From Hymenobacter lapidiphilus (GTDB lineage: Bacteria > Bacteroidota > Bacteroidia > Cytophagales > Hymenobacteraceae), in contig NZ_JABKAU010000006.1 in NCBI RefSeq assembly GCF_013377885.1, positions 62,001-126,000 on the forward strand: DNA of 64,000 bases, written 5' to 3'. Under the pieces are notes generated by a model that did no database searches, was not told where the DNA came from, and saw only the letters and a program-made list of their open reading frames with translations. How positions within the stretch are numbered: the first letter of the stretch is position 1; each line of letters starts with the position of its first letter. Position numbers and translations under genes: made by a program. Positions 51,487-62,778 of this stretch are shown piece by piece.

Positions 51487-54400
51487 ATGAAGAAATTTCT
51501 ATTCTCTGTCTTACCGCTGGTGGCTTTTTCCGCCACGCAGGTAGCAGCACAGACCAGAACAGTTTCAGGTCGGGTTACCGACCGGGGCACCGGCGAAGGC
51601 TTGCCAGGAGTTACCGTCCTGCTGAAGGGCTCCAGCAACGGCATTTCAACCAACTCCGATGGTTCGTACACACTGACAGTACCAACTACGGGCGGTACCC
51701 TGGTGTTCAGTTCTATCGGTTTCGTTTCCGTAGAGCGGCAAATCGGCACCGACAGCCAGGTTTCCGTAGGCCTTTCGGCCGACTCGAAGCAGCTGAGCGA
51801 AGTAGTAGTTACTGCCTTCGGTATCGAGCGAGATAAAAAGGAGTTGACTTATACCGTGCAGGAGGTGCAGGGCGAAAACCTCGTGCAGGCAGGCCAGCCT
51901 AACGTTACCAACGCCCTACAGGGTCGAGTAGCGGGTGTTACGGTGCGCTCGTCGAGTGGTATGCCAGGTTCTTCTTCGCAGGTTACCATCCGGGGTAGCC
52001 GTTTCTTCAGTGGCCAGAATCAGCCCCTGTACGTAGTAGATGGTTTACCGATTGAAAGCAATTCCGACTTCAGCGGTGGCGTTTCGGGTACCGACGCTTC
52101 GAGCCGGGCACTCGACATCAACCCGAATGATATTGAAAACATTTCGGTACTGAAAGGTGCCGCCGCTGCTGCCCTCTACGGCAACCGGGCGGTTAATGGT
52201 GTTATCCTCATTACCACCAAGCGGGGCGCCGGTATCGGTAAGCCCGCCCAGGTGAGCTACGCAACCGACTATTCCTTCGATTCTCCTTCGGTACTCCCCG
52301 ATCTGCAGAGCACTTACGCACAGGGTAGCGGCGGAGCTTTCAATGCTAACACGTCCCTCTCGTGGGGACCACGCCTGACTGCCCTCGACCCAACTGTGCT
52401 GGATAAGGGTGGTAAGCCACTGGTACCGGGCAAGGCGTATGACAACGTGAAGCCGCTGTTCCGCACGGGCCACACCATGAACCACAGCCTTTCGTTGGCC
52501 GGCAACGGTACGTTTGGCAACTATGCGGTGGGCCTGGGTTATACCAACCAGAGCGGTATTATCCCAACGACGGGAATGCAGCGCTACACGGCCAAAGTAA
52601 GCGGCGATTTCAAGGTAACGCCTAAGCTTACTGTTGGTGCTTCGCTCAACTACTCCGACTTGGACATTGACAAGCTGCCGGCCGGCTCAAACCTCTCCAA
52701 CCCGCTCTTTACTACGTACTACGCCCCGCGCAGCTACGACTTGTGGGGTATCCCGTTCGAGAATCCCAACAACATCTACAACCAGATTCACTATCGGGCA
52801 GCAATAGATAACCCGCGCTGGGCGCTGAAGCATAACTACTTCAACGAGAAGACGAACCGCGTGTTCGGCAACGTTAATTCGAGCTACAAGTTCACCGACT
52901 TCCTCACGCTCAATTACCGTATCGGCGTCGATCAGTATACGACCCAAGGCAAGGAGGTATATGACCTAGGCTCAGGCTTCACGGGTGGTCGTACCGCTAC
53001 GCCTTCGGGTGGTCAGGTAAACGACTATTCGGTTATCCAGTCGCAGGTAAACTCCAACGTCAACCTCTCCTTCAACAAGAACCTGACTGAGGATATCAAC
53101 CTTAATGTGCTGGTTGGTAACGAGTTTTACAACATCACCAACCGTTTCCAAAACATGCTCGGCCAGGGCATCACCATTGGGGGCCTGCGCAACATCGGTT
53201 CTACCATTACGCAGACTACTGCCGAAACCCTGAGCCGTACGCGCACGGTAGGTTTCTTCGGCAACCTGATTGCATCGTATAAAGACATGCTGTTCTTGAA
53301 CAGCTCGCTCCGGCAAGACTACTTCTCCACCTTGGAGCCGGAAAACCGGAAACTGCTGTATCCCTCGGTAGGTTTGGGCTTTGTACTAACGGAGGCATTT
53401 AACATCCCACAGAACGTCGTTACCTTCGCCAAGGTGCGCGGCTCCTATGCCGAAGCAGCCCAAGCGCCTGGCCCTTACTCGACCCGCACCATTTTCGCGC
53501 GTGGTGGTGCTGACAGCGGCTTCCTCAGCGACGGTATCAACTTCCCCTTCAACGGGCAGGTGGGCCTGAGCCAGAGCGACATCCTGCGGACTCAGGACTT
53601 GGAGCCGGTAAACCTGAAAACCTACGAAGTCGGAGCTGATCTGCGTTTCCTCAACAACCGTGTTACGGTTGACTACACGTACTTCACGCAGCGCATTGTT
53701 GGTCAGATTTTCTCGGTACCGGCAGCTCCTTCGACCGGCTTTACTCAGCGCTTCATCAACTCGGGCGAGATGAGCTCGACCGGCAATGAAATCGTGCTGG
53801 GCGTAACGCCTTTCCAGAGTGCGGAAGGTTTCAACTGGAACCTGACGGCCAACTTCACGCAGTACCGCAACAAAGTGGTTTCGTTGGCTGAAGGCGTTGA
53901 CAACATTTTCCTGGGCGGCTTCGTCGAGCCGAGTGTTCGGGCGCAGCTCAACAACCTGTATCCCGTGCTCTATGGTACCCGCTTCAAGCGCAACCCCGCC
54001 GGAGCCATTGTAGTTGATAGTGATGGCTACCCGATGGCTGATGATGAGCTGGGCGTAATTGGCACCGTGCAGCCGAAGTTTGAGCTGGGCCTAACCAATA
54101 CTTTCAGTTTCAAGAACCTGAGCCTGCTGGTGCAGGTGGATACGCGCCAGGGTGCCCAAGCTTACGCCGGTAACACCCGCCTGGCCAAGCTCTACGGCAT
54201 GGATAAGATAACGGAAGACCGCGAGTCGGATTTCGTATTCGACGGTGTAACTGAAACGGTGGATGCAGCTGGCAACGTAAGCTACGCTCCGAATACTACG
54301 GTTATCAAGCGCGACCAGGATTACTGGCAGTTCGCGCTGGACGGTATCACCGAGTCGAACATTTACAGCACCGATTTCGTCCGGTTACGCGAAGTTTCGC

Positions 54401-54615
54401 TGAGCTATAGCTTGCCCCAGTCGCTGGTAACGAAGTCGAAAGTATTCAGTGCCGCTTCGGTGTCGTTAATCGGCCGGAACCTGTTCCTGATTACGGATTA
54501 CCCCAACTTCGACCCCGAGACCAGCATTGGAGGAGCGGGTAACTTCCAGGGCCTAGAGTACGTGGCATTGCCGCAGCTCCGCTCTTATGGAGCCTCGTTG
54601 CGCGTAACCTTCTAG
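51487..54615 (+). CDS. SusC/RagA TonB-linked outer membrane transporter, pair 2
   Basis: 1042 residues. Signal peptide (LPLVAFSATQVAAQ), CarboxypepD_reg-like domain almost identical in pattern to pair 1 (GEGLPGVTVLLKGSSNGIST, LVFSSIGFVSVER), a plug region (FGIERDKKELTYTVQEVQGE, LQGRVAGVTVRSSSG, QPLYVVDGLPIESNS, LKGAAAAALYGNRAVNGVIL) and a barrel ending SLRVTF. The barrels differ clearly from pair 1, so the substrates probably differ too. The SusD partner follows at 34 bases. Confidence 0.96.
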   Translation: MKKFLFSVLPLVAFSATQVAAQTRTVSGRVTDRGTGEGLPGVTVLLKGSSNGISTNSDGSYTLTVPTTGGTLVFSSIGFVSVERQIGTDSQVSVGLSADSKQLSEVVVTAFGIERDKKELTYTVQEVQGENLVQAGQPNVTNALQGRVAGVTVRSSSGMPGSSSQVTIRGSRFFSGQNQPLYVVDGLPIESNSDFSGGVSGTDASSRALDINPNDIENISVLKGAAAAALYGNRAVNGVILITTKRGAGIGKPAQVSYATDYSFDSPSVLPDLQSTYAQGSGGAFNANTSLSWGPRLTALDPTVLDKGGKPLVPGKAYDNVKPLFRTGHTMNHSLSLAGNGTFGNYAVGLGYTNQSGIIPTTGMQRYTAKVSGDFKVTPKLTVGASLNYSDLDIDKLPAGSNLSNPLFTTYYAPRSYDLWGIPFENPNNIYNQIHYRAAIDNPRWALKHNYFNEKTNRVFGNVNSSYKFTDFLTLNYRIGVDQYTTQGKEVYDLGSGFTGGRTATPSGGQVNDYSVIQSQVNSNVNLSFNKNLTEDINLNVLVGNEFYNITNRFQNMLGQGITIGGLRNIGSTITQTTAETLSRTRTVGFFGNLIASYKDMLFLNSSLRQDYFSTLEPENRKLLYPSVGLGFVLTEAFNIPQNVVTFAKVRGSYAEAAQAPGPYSTRTIFARGGADSGFLSDGINFPFNGQVGLSQSDILRTQDLEPVNLKTYEVGADLRFLNNRVTVDYTYFTQRIVGQIFSVPAAPSTGFTQRFINSGEMSSTGNEIVLGVTPFQSAEGFNWNLTANFTQYRNKVVSLAEGVDNIFLGGFVEPSVRAQLNNLYPVLYGTRFKRNPAGAIVVDSDGYPMADDELGVIGTVQPKFELGLTNTFSFKNLSLLVQVDTRQGAQAYAGNTRLAKLYGMDKITEDRESDFVFDGVTETVDAAGNVSYAPNTTVIKRDQDYWQFALDGITESNIYSTDFVRLREVSLSYSLPQSLVTKSKVFSAASVSLIGRNLFLITDYPNFDPETSIGGAGNFQGLEYVALPQLRSYGASLRVTF

Positions 54616-54649
54616 TTTTTCCTTCCTCTGACCTTTGATTTTTGCACAT

Positions 54650-56146
54650 ATGAAACGTACTAAAGCTCTTCCTTATCTGATGATGTTGGGCCTGGCCTTC
54701 GGGTCGGGAGCCTGCTCGGATGATAAGCTGGATGAAATCAATACCAATCCCAACTCACCCGAGCAAGCTCCGCTCCTGCTGCTTATGCCGCAGGTAACAG
54801 TTGGCGCAGCCTTCAGCGTGTCGGGCACCGACCTGGCCTGGTATTCGGCGGTATTTACCGAGATGACGACCGGGGTACACGCCCAGTTCGAGCAGGCCGA
54901 CAAACGCTCCAATGGTTCGTTCGTGTCGACGGCTACTAGCAATAACTGGAACGACATCTACGCCGGCCAGCTACAGGACCTGGACTACATGATTGCCAAG
55001 GGCTCTACCGGAGAAGAAGCCGGGGCCTGGCGCTATGTGGGCATTGCCAAAGTACTGAAGGCCTACAACCTGAGCGTGGCAACCGACCTGTTTGGCCGGG
55101 TGCCCTACACTGAGGCGAACAAGCCAAGTGTAACACTCAAGCCCGCTTACGATCCGCAACAGCAGATTTACCAGGGCCTGAATGCACTGCTCGATGATGC
55201 CATCCTCGATTTGGCCAAGGAGTCCAACAAAGTGCCCGGCGCGTCCGATTTCTTCTACGCCGGTGATGCTGCCAAGTGGACCAAAGCCGCCTACGCCCTA
55301 AAGGCGCGGCTAGCCAACCACCTGAGCAAGCGCGACCCAAACGGCTCGGCCGCCGCCGTGCTGGCAGCTCTGCCAAAAGCTTTTGCCTCGTCAGCTGATA
55401 ACCTTACCTTCAGCCGGTACGCGGCAACGGCCATTGGTGAGAACCCTTGGTTTCAGGAGGAGAATGACCGGGGTCACTTTGCCGTAAGCACCTCGTTTTA
55501 TAACCTGCTGCGCAACATCCCAGCCACCGCCGCAACTGATCCTAATCCGGCCGATAACGATCCGCGCATTTCGTTCCTAATCGACCCCGTACGCCGGGTG
55601 GTTGGGGGTCCTATTGTAGGTGCACCCAATGGCACGGCTGTCAACGACCAGGGCGGCACTATATACTCACGCGTATCGCGCAACGTGATTAATGCCACGG
55701 CTGCACAGCCCATTATCACATTTGCTGAGCTGAAGTTTATTGAAGCTGAAGCTCGTTTGCGAACCGGCGACAGAGCCGGGGCTTATGAGGCCTACGTTAC
55801 GGGCGTTAATACTGACCTGACGGCTAGAGGTGCCTCAACTTCCGTGAGTACCAGTACCACGGCTGCTTCCCAGGCCTTCCGCGACCGGGTGTTTATGGGT
55901 GCTGCGGGCCTGACCCAACAGGCTATCATCCAGCAGAAGTATATTTCGTTGTTCATATATCAGTCGATTGAAGCCTACAACGACTACCGTCGTACTGGCT
56001 TCCCGACATTAAGCAACCCAAAGAATTCAGTATTCTTCCCGCGGCGTTTCCCCTACCCGCAAAGCGAAATCGCGACCAACAGCGAGAATGTTCCCAACAC
56101 CACTATTGCTAATGGTGTTTGGTGGGATGACGGTACGGAAGACTAA
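54650..56146 (+). CDS. SusD-like nutrient-binding lipoprotein (SusD-like_2 type), pair 2
   Basis: 498 residues from ATG 54650. Lipoprotein signal LMMLGLAFGSGAC, then DKLDEINTNPNSPEQAPLLL, the typical start of the second SusD family. Further helices include WRYVGIAKVLKAYNLSVATD, LFGRVPYTEANKPSVTLKPA, KAAYALKARLANHLSKRDP and the end FPYPQSEIATNSENVPN. This subfamily usually partners SusC proteins of the type upstream and is often linked to peptide or amino-sugar uptake; here nothing fixes the substrate. It ends in a strong bidirectional terminator. Confidence 0.95.
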   Translation: MKRTKALPYLMMLGLAFGSGACSDDKLDEINTNPNSPEQAPLLLLMPQVTVGAAFSVSGTDLAWYSAVFTEMTTGVHAQFEQADKRSNGSFVSTATSNNWNDIYAGQLQDLDYMIAKGSTGEEAGAWRYVGIAKVLKAYNLSVATDLFGRVPYTEANKPSVTLKPAYDPQQQIYQGLNALLDDAILDLAKESNKVPGASDFFYAGDAAKWTKAAYALKARLANHLSKRDPNGSAAAVLAALPKAFASSADNLTFSRYAATAIGENPWFQEENDRGHFAVSTSFYNLLRNIPATAATDPNPADNDPRISFLIDPVRRVVGGPIVGAPNGTAVNDQGGTIYSRVSRNVINATAAQPIITFAELKFIEAEARLRTGDRAGAYEAYVTGVNTDLTARGASTSVSTSTTAASQAFRDRVFMGAAGLTQQAIIQQKYISLFIYQSIEAYNDYRRTGFPTLSNPKNSVFFPRRFPYPQSEIATNSENVPNTTIANGVWWDDGTED

Positions 56147-56162
56147 GTATCTATCTTTCGGT

Positions 56163-56210
56163 AGCACAAAAAAAGAGCGGCAGAAAATTCTGCCGCTCTT
56201 TTTTTGTGCT
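56163..56210. terminator. Bidirectional terminator between SusD pair 2 and the SDR gene
   Basis: AGCACAAAAAAAGAGCGGCA (continuing GAA to 56185) is exactly complementary to 56188-56210, with a two-base loop. A- and T-runs on both sides make it work for both convergent genes. Confidence 0.93.
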
Positions 56211-56224
56211 TTTCGCGGCACAAC

Positions 56225-56953
56225 TTATTCTAGCTCACTAACCCGCAGCACTACCTCCGACCCCAGATCTGGCTGTTGCAGCCACGCCATAATGCGGCCG
56301 GCTACTTCGGCAGGTTGGCGCAACTGGCCCTGCTGGTGGAAATCGGCGAATTTGGCGGCTTCGCTGAAATGATGGGCGTCGGCCGAGCGGATGTGCTCCT
56401 GCATGGGGGTATCGAGAATACCAGGCGAGAGGCTGCGGATGCGGACGCCGCTGCCGCGTAACCCCTGCTCGTGCTGGGCCGTGCGGGAGAGAGCATCGAG
56501 GGCGGCTTTGGAAGCCGAATAGGCTCCCCAACCATCGACGGGGCGTTGGGCCGCGCCGCTGCTTATGTTGAGGATGGTGCGCGGCAATTCACGACCTTGA
56601 TAGGCGCTCAGGAAGGTGTTCATCAGCATGGCCGGGGCCAGCAGATTTAGGTCGAACACAAATTCGAAGTGCTCGTTGGGCTGCTCGCCCAGGTAGCCGA
56701 TTTCGCCCAGCACGGCGGCATTGTTGATGAGGGTGAGGCTGGTGGCATCGGGAAAGCGCGAAAACACCTTGTGCAGGTTGTGCTGCACGGCCGCCAGATC
56801 CGAGAGGTCGAGGGGCTGGTGCTGGTACCGTTCGTGCTGAATGGTCGCGTGGCGGCAGATACCGATAACGGAGGTATCGGGCTGGGCAAGGGCGGCTTCG
56901 GCCAGTGCCCGGCCCAGGCCCCGGCTGGCCCCGGTGATAAGGTAGTAGTGCAT
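56225..56953 (-). CDS. Short-chain dehydrogenase/reductase
   Basis: 242 residues. Rossmann start YYLITGASRGLGRALAEAAL (TGxxxGxG), NNAAVLGEIG, the catalytic set Ser in NISSGAAQRP and YSASKAALDALSRT (YxxxK), and LSPGILDTPMQEHI after it. The pattern and length resemble sepiapterin/benzil-reductase-like SDRs; the substrate is unknown. NADP preference is likely from the CRHAT stretch after strand 2 but not certain. Confidence 0.93.
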   Translation of the reverse strand: MHYYLITGASRGLGRALAEAALAQPDTSVIGICRHATIQHERYQHQPLDLSDLAAVQHNLHKVFSRFPDATSLTLINNAAVLGEIGYLGEQPNEHFEFVFDLNLLAPAMLMNTFLSAYQGRELPRTILNISSGAAQRPVDGWGAYSASKAALDALSRTAQHEQGLRGSGVRIRSLSPGILDTPMQEHIRSADAHHFSEAAKFADFHQQGQLRQPAEVAGRIMAWLQQPDLGSEVVLRVSELE

Positions 56954-56982
56954 GAGGTGAAATAGTGAGAGGGTAAAATAGT

Positions 56983-57053
56983 GAGTGCCGTTCAGCGCAC
57001 CCAGTCTCCGCGGTAGTTACGCAGGGACCGAGGGTGACGTTGAACGGCACTCA
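56983..57053. repeat. Inverted repeat upstream of the SDR gene
   Basis: GAGTGCCGTTCAGCG (56983-56997) pairs with CGTTGAACGGCACTC (57039-57053) with one mismatch. Its GTTGAACGG core resembles the loops of the other intergenic palindromes. It may end hslU transcription, since both genes are on the minus strand with hslU upstream. Confidence 0.6.
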
Positions 57054-57108
57054 TCATTTCAGTAGCAAAGCACCTGAACGGCATTCGCCCTATTACCTCA
57101 TCACTTCA

Positions 57109-58527
<1,419 letters not shown>

Positions 58528-58566
58528 GTAATAAGGTACTGTTTGGAGGAAGGGCTGATATAGTAA

Positions 58567-58694
58567 TTCGTCATCCTGAGCATTCCGCGAGTTGAGCGGC
58601 GACGAGGATCCTTGTCACAACAGAGCCTTGGGGCATCTTCAGCATCATACAGGTTCTTCGTCGCCGCTCAACTCGCGGAATGCTCAGGATGCCG
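58567..58694. repeat. Palindromic repeat, GAACGTCAT-related family, copy 4
   Basis: The outer arms start ATTCGTCATCCTGAGCATTC and return as the complement. The inner arms contain GAGTTGAGCGGCGACGAGGA and its complement. The ends keep the CGTCATnCTGAGC theme but the inner arms are different from those of copies 1, 3 and 5. It lies between hslU and porQ, both on the minus strand. Confidence 0.8.
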
Positions 58695-58714
58695 TTGTAG
58701 ACAACAGCCAACTA

Positions 58715-59767
58715 TTAAGGCTGTTTCTTGAACAGCGAATCGAGGTTACGAGAAACGGTGAAGTAGTTGGCACCGCCCGAGGCGTGGTAGCCAGCGTGGG
58801 TATAGTCGAGCTGAAACTGGCTGATGCGCAACATGACGCCAAATGAGAAGCCGGCCCCGCCCGCAGTGTTATCCAGCCGCAGCTCGCGGCGCTGGAGGTG
58901 GTTATAGCCGACGCGTACGTTCAGGTTTTTGCTGAGCAGTAGTTCGCCACCCACTGCAAAATGCCGCGCAATCTTGTCGCCCAGGCTCTTTTCCGGCTTT
59001 ACTTCGTTGCCATTCTCGTCGATCTGACCGCGCTGGCTGGGGTCGAGGTAAACGATATCGAGCTGCTGGAGGTGATGGGCCGTGAGGGAAAACCGGAACG
59101 GCAGGTACTCGGGCTTGATGGATGCGCCCAGTTGCACATCAAATGGCATCGGCTCCCGGTCGGCACCATCGTAGGCCTTTAGCTGCACGCCGGCGTTACG
59201 TACCACCAGGCCCACCGTGAAATCGGCGGTGGGGTGCTTGAACAGGCCCCCCACATCAGCCAGGGCGGCGTACGAGTGGTTGCCGGCAATGCCCGAGCCG
59301 GCCAGCTTGAGCGTGCCACCCAGCGTGAACACGCCTGAGGTATAGGAATCGGAGAGACTCAGGGCGTACTCGTTCACTGTAAACCGGCCCAGCGAATTAC
59401 CGGCCGGGTCGAACTGCTCGAAGTCGCCGTAGTTGAGGTAGGTTAACCCTACTCCTATCCGGCCGGCTTTGGCCGTGTTGAACACGTACACTGCGGTGCT
59501 CTGCTTGATGTCGGCCAGATAATCGACAAAACCCAGAGCCAGCCGGCCATCCATATCAGCATTTAGCAAGGCCGGGTTGGCGTAAAGCATGGTGCCATCG
59601 GCATCGCGCGACGAGGTATTGACGCCGCCCAGGCCGGCCAACTTGGCGCTGGTAGGCAGGTTCAGAAACGAGAAGGCCCGCTGCCCCCCAATCTGGGCGC
59701 GCGCCGTGCCCAGCGTAAGGCCCGAAACGGCAAAAACAACGGCGGTGCGGCGTAGGAGTTGGTTCAT
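58715..59767 (-). CDS. porQ: Type IX secretion system protein PorQ
   Basis: 350 residues from ATG 59767. Signal peptide (VVFAVSGLTLGTARAQ) followed by the family start GGQRAFSFLNLPTSAKLAGL and LGGVNTSSRDADGTMLYANP. The remainder is a FadL/PorV-like beta-barrel with strands such as LALGFVDYLADIKQS, NEYALSLSDSYTSG, PFDVQLGASIKPEYLPFRFS and the C-terminal FTVSRNLDSL. PorQ is an outer-membrane part of type IX secretion and surface attachment. Confidence 0.9.
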   Translation of the reverse strand: MNQLLRRTAVVFAVSGLTLGTARAQIGGQRAFSFLNLPTSAKLAGLGGVNTSSRDADGTMLYANPALLNADMDGRLALGFVDYLADIKQSTAVYVFNTAKAGRIGVGLTYLNYGDFEQFDPAGNSLGRFTVNEYALSLSDSYTSGVFTLGGTLKLAGSGIAGNHSYAALADVGGLFKHPTADFTVGLVVRNAGVQLKAYDGADREPMPFDVQLGASIKPEYLPFRFSLTAHHLQQLDIVYLDPSQRGQIDENGNEVKPEKSLGDKIARHFAVGGELLLSKNLNVRVGYNHLQRRELRLDNTAGGAGFSFGVMLRISQFQLDYTHAGYHASGGANYFTVSRNLDSLFKKQP

Positions 59768-59849
59768 CAACGGTAAGATAAAGCAGTTCCCGGACAGGAC
59801 GTTGCGGCGGCCGGATTTATTGTGCGGCGTGAGTAACTCAATGTTGGAA

Positions 59850-59964
59850 GAACGTCATGCTGAGCTTGCCGAAGCATCTCTACCGCTTCATTACCATCCA
59901 CAGGAATTACCATTGCGGTACAGATGCTTCGACTTCACATCCGGCTGCGCTCAGCATGACGTTC
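59850..59964. repeat. Palindromic repeat, GAACGTCAT family, copy 5
   Basis: It begins GAACGTCATGCTGAGCTTGC and ends with CATGACGTTC. The left inner arm CGAAGCATCTCTACCGCTTC is near-identical to copies 1 and 3; the right arm has diverged (GCTTCGACTTCACATCCGGC), so the pairing is imperfect. It separates porQ from lon. Confidence 0.88.
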
Positions 59965-59983
59965 TTTTACAATGCTGCTCCCC

Positions 59984-62488
59984 CTACTGCACTTCCACGC
60001 TCGGGCCTAACGGCGCGGGCGCTTCGTCGCGCACTACCAGCTTCATCGGGTGTGCCACCTGCTCATCCAGCAACGCCACGCGCAGCACGTCATCCACGCG
60101 GTCGGCGTAGTGAATGGTGAGGCCCTGGAGGTAATGAGGGGCTATTTCGTCGATGTCTTTGCAGTTTTTGGGGCAGAGGATAATGTCCTTGATGCCGGCG
60201 CGGCGGGCGGCCAGGATTTTCTCCTTGATGCCGCCCACCGGCAGCACCTTGCCGCGCAGGGTTATTTCGCCCGTCATGGCCAGGTGGCTGCGGATTTTGC
60301 GCTGGGTGAACACCGAGGCAATGCTAGTGAAGATGGCAATGCCGGCGCTGGGGCCGTCTTTGGGCACCGCGCCTTCGGGGAAGTGAATGTGCAGGTCGTA
60401 CTGATCGAAGAGGCGGTAGTCGATGCCCAGCTCGTCGGCGCGGCTGCGCAGGTAGCTGAGCGCCGTTACGGCCGATTCCTTCATCACGTCGCCGAGCTGG
60501 CCCGAGAGCGTGAGTTTGCCCCGGCCCCGGCTCAGCAGGCTTTCAATAAACAGAATATCGCCGCCCACGCTGGTCCAGGCCAGGCCGGTTACTACGCCGG
60601 CCGTTTCGTTGTCCTGGTACTGGTCGCGGTCGAAAATAGGCGCGCCCAGGATGCGCTTCACATCGGCCGGCTGCAGGGTGGCAGGGTAGCTTTCGTCCAT
60701 GGCCTTGCTCTTGGCTACGTTGCGCACCAGCCCGCCGAGCTTGCGCTCCAGGCTGCGCACGCCGCTTTCGCGGGTGTAGTCGTCAATCACGCGCTGTAGG
60801 GCGGCGGTGCTCACGGCGGCGTCTTTAGGGCCGAGGCCGTGCTCTTCGAGCAGCTTAGGCCAGAGGTGCTTTTTGGCAATCTGGCTTTTCTCCTCCAGCG
60901 TGTAGCCCGTCAGATCAATAATTTCCATCCGGTCGCGCAGGGCGGGCTGAATGGTGTCGAGCGAGTTGGCGGTGGCAATGAACAGCACCCGGCTCAGGTC
61001 GTATTCCACCTCCAGGTAATTGTCGGTGAAGGTCGAGTTCTGCTCGGGGTCAAGCACTTCGAGCAGCGCCGAGCTGGGGTCGCCGCGGAAATCGGAGGCC
61101 AGCTTGTCGATTTCATCGAGCACGATAACGGGGTTGGCGGCGCCGGCCTTTTTAATCTGGGCGATAATGCGGCCAGGCATGGCCCCAACGTAGGTCTTGC
61201 GGTGCCCCCGGATTTCGGCCTCGTCGCGCACGCCGCCTAAGCTCAGGCGGGCATACTTGCGGCCCAGCGCCTTGGCAATGGATTTGCCGAGGCTGGTTTT
61301 ACCCACACCGGGAGGACCGTAGAGGCACAAAATCGGCGCTTTCAGGTCGTTCTTCAGCTTGAGCACTGCGAGGTACTCGATGATGCGCGCCTTCACCTTT
61401 TCCATGCCGTAATGGTCCTGGTCGAGGATGCGCTGGGTGCGTTTCAGGTTGAAGTTGTCCTTGGTGTATTCGCCCCAGGGCAAATCGAGCAGGTACTCGA
61501 CGTAGTTGACGCTGATGGGGTACTCGGCGGCCTGGGGGTTGAGGCGGCTGAGCTTATCGAGCTCCTTCTCGAAGTGCTTGGCCACGGCCGCGGGCCACTT
61601 TTTGCCCTTGGCCCGCTGGCGCAGCTTGTCGGCGTCCTGCTCGGGGCCATCGAAGCCCAACTCATCCTGCAGCACTTTTATCTGCTGGCGCAGGAAGTAG
61701 TCGCGCTGCTGCTGGTCGATGTCGGTATGGACTTTAGTGTGGATTTCGCGCTTGATTTCCAGGTGCTGGATTTCCTTCAGCATCAGCTCCAGCAGCTTGG
61801 TGCCGCGCTCCACGCCGTCGTTGGTTTCGAGCAGCTGCTGCTTCACGCTCACCTCCACGTTGAGGTTGGACGACAGAAAGTGCGTCAGGAAGGCTGGCGA
61901 CTCGATATTATCCAGGGCTACCTGGGCCTCCTGTGGGATTTCGGGGTTGAGCTTGAGCATACGCGACGCCGCCTCCTTGAGCGACGACACCAGCGCCTTG
62001 AGGCTGCGGGAGCTTTTGCCCGGGAAGGCCTCTGGCGCGTAGCTGACGCGGGCCGTGAGGTAGGGCATGGTCTGTACTTCCTCCTCAATGCGGAAGCGCG
62101 ACTGGCCCTGGATGATGATAGTGGTGTTGCCATCGGGCAGCACCAGCATCTTCAGAATGCGGGCCAACGTGCCCACCTGGTACATATCAGCCAGCATCGG
62201 GTCGTCCGACTCGCCATTTTTCTGGGCTACTACCCCTATCAGCTTGTTGCCCTTGTAGGCCTTGCGCACCAGCCGAATGCTCTTTTTGCGCGTTACCGTC
62301 ACCGGCAGCACTACGCCCGGAAACAGCACCGTGTTGCGCACTGGCAGCAGCGGCAGCACCTGCGGCTGCTCGCCGGGAGCCATTGGCTGGTCGGGGTCGG
62401 CGGCCACAATAGATACCATTTCGGTGGAGTCGTCGGTCATCAGCAGTAACGAGGATAAAGAAGGGGTAGGCGGGATGGAATAGCTCAT
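59984..62488 (-). CDS. lon: Lon ATP-dependent protease
   Basis: 834 residues from ATG 62488 (ATG 62440 or TTG 62509 are alternatives). The N-terminal LON substrate-binding domain (about 40-240, [20 protein letters not shown]), a coiled-coil, then AAA+ with Walker [16 protein letters not shown] and Walker [13 protein letters not shown]. The C-terminal protease has catalytic Ser in [15 protein letters not shown] and Lys in [18 protein letters not shown]. It degrades misfolded and regulatory proteins in the cytosol. The tail ends [10 protein letters not shown]. It is divergent from the gene at 62779. Confidence 0.97.
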   Translation of the reverse strand: MSYSIPPTPSLSSLLLMTDDSTEMVSIVAADPDQPMAPGEQPQVLPLLPVRNTVLFPGVVLPVTVTRKKSIRLVRKAYKGNKLIGVVAQKNGESDDPMLADMYQVGTLARILKMLVLPDGNTTIIIQGQSRFRIEEEVQTMPYLTARVSYAPEAFPGKSSRSLKALVSSLKEAASRMLKLNPEIPQEAQVALDNIESPAFLTHFLSSNLNVEVSVKQQLLETNDGVERGTKLLELMLKEIQHLEIKREIHTKVHTDIDQQQRDYFLRQQIKVLQDELGFDGPEQDADKLRQRAKGKKWPAAVAKHFEKELDKLSRLNPQAAEYPISVNYVEYLLDLPWGEYTKDNFNLKRTQRILDQDHYGMEKVKARIIEYLAVLKLKNDLKAPILCLYGPPGVGKTSLGKSIAKALGRKYARLSLGGVRDEAEIRGHRKTYVGAMPGRIIAQIKKAGAANPVIVLDEIDKLASDFRGDPSSALLEVLDPEQNSTFTDNYLEVEYDLSRVLFIATANSLDTIQPALRDRMEIIDLTGYTLEEKSQIAKKHLWPKLLEEHGLGPKDAAVSTAALQRVIDDYTRESGVRSLERKLGGLVRNVAKSKAMDESYPATLQPADVKRILGAPIFDRDQYQDNETAGVVTGLAWTSVGGDILFIESLLSRGRGKLTLSGQLGDVMKESAVTALSYLRSRADELGIDYRLFDQYDLHIHFPEGAVPKDGPSAGIAIFTSIASVFTQRKIRSHLAMTGEITLRGKVLPVGGIKEKILAARRAGIKDIILCPKNCKDIDEIAPHYLQGLTIHYADRVDDVLRVALLDEQVAHPMKLVVRDEAPAPLGPSVEVQ

Positions 62489-62732
62489 GCGAGGCGAAAA
62501 GACGGGCAAAAAAGAAGCCGAGGTGCCACAATGACAGGCCAGGGCCCCAGACTAGTGCTCCTTTACGGCGGAGCGACACCGCAGGTACAGGCCCGGCAAG
62601 CGCCGTGCCACGGCCAGCCTTTGCCACATCGGCAGGGAGATGCCGGGGGCGTTGAAACTCGGAGGATGCAGAACTGATGATATTCTTCAAATCTTCGCTC
62701 TCGGTTGGCAAACAACCACATCAAAATTTTCC

Positions 62733-62740
62733 TATTTTTG
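62733..62740 (+). promoter_or_regulatory. -7 element TATTTTTG before the PD40 protein gene
   Basis: A full TAnnTTTG match 38 bases before the start codon at 62779. A TTG at 62705-62707 is too far upstream for the usual spacing, so the -33 part is uncertain. Confidence 0.45.
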
Positions 62741-62778
62741 ACGCCGGCCCGCTGCTTACTGCTGGTGCCGCGCTGATT

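Noticed and set aside
46466..56146. Complete polysaccharide utilisation locus
   Set aside because: Two SusCD pairs are present, but no carbohydrate-active enzyme, sulfatase or dedicated regulator is next to them.
60050..62449. Long plus-strand frames opposite lon and at 57385-58563 opposite hslU
   Set aside because: Antisense shadows; no start context, no domain pattern, and the genes beneath are certain.
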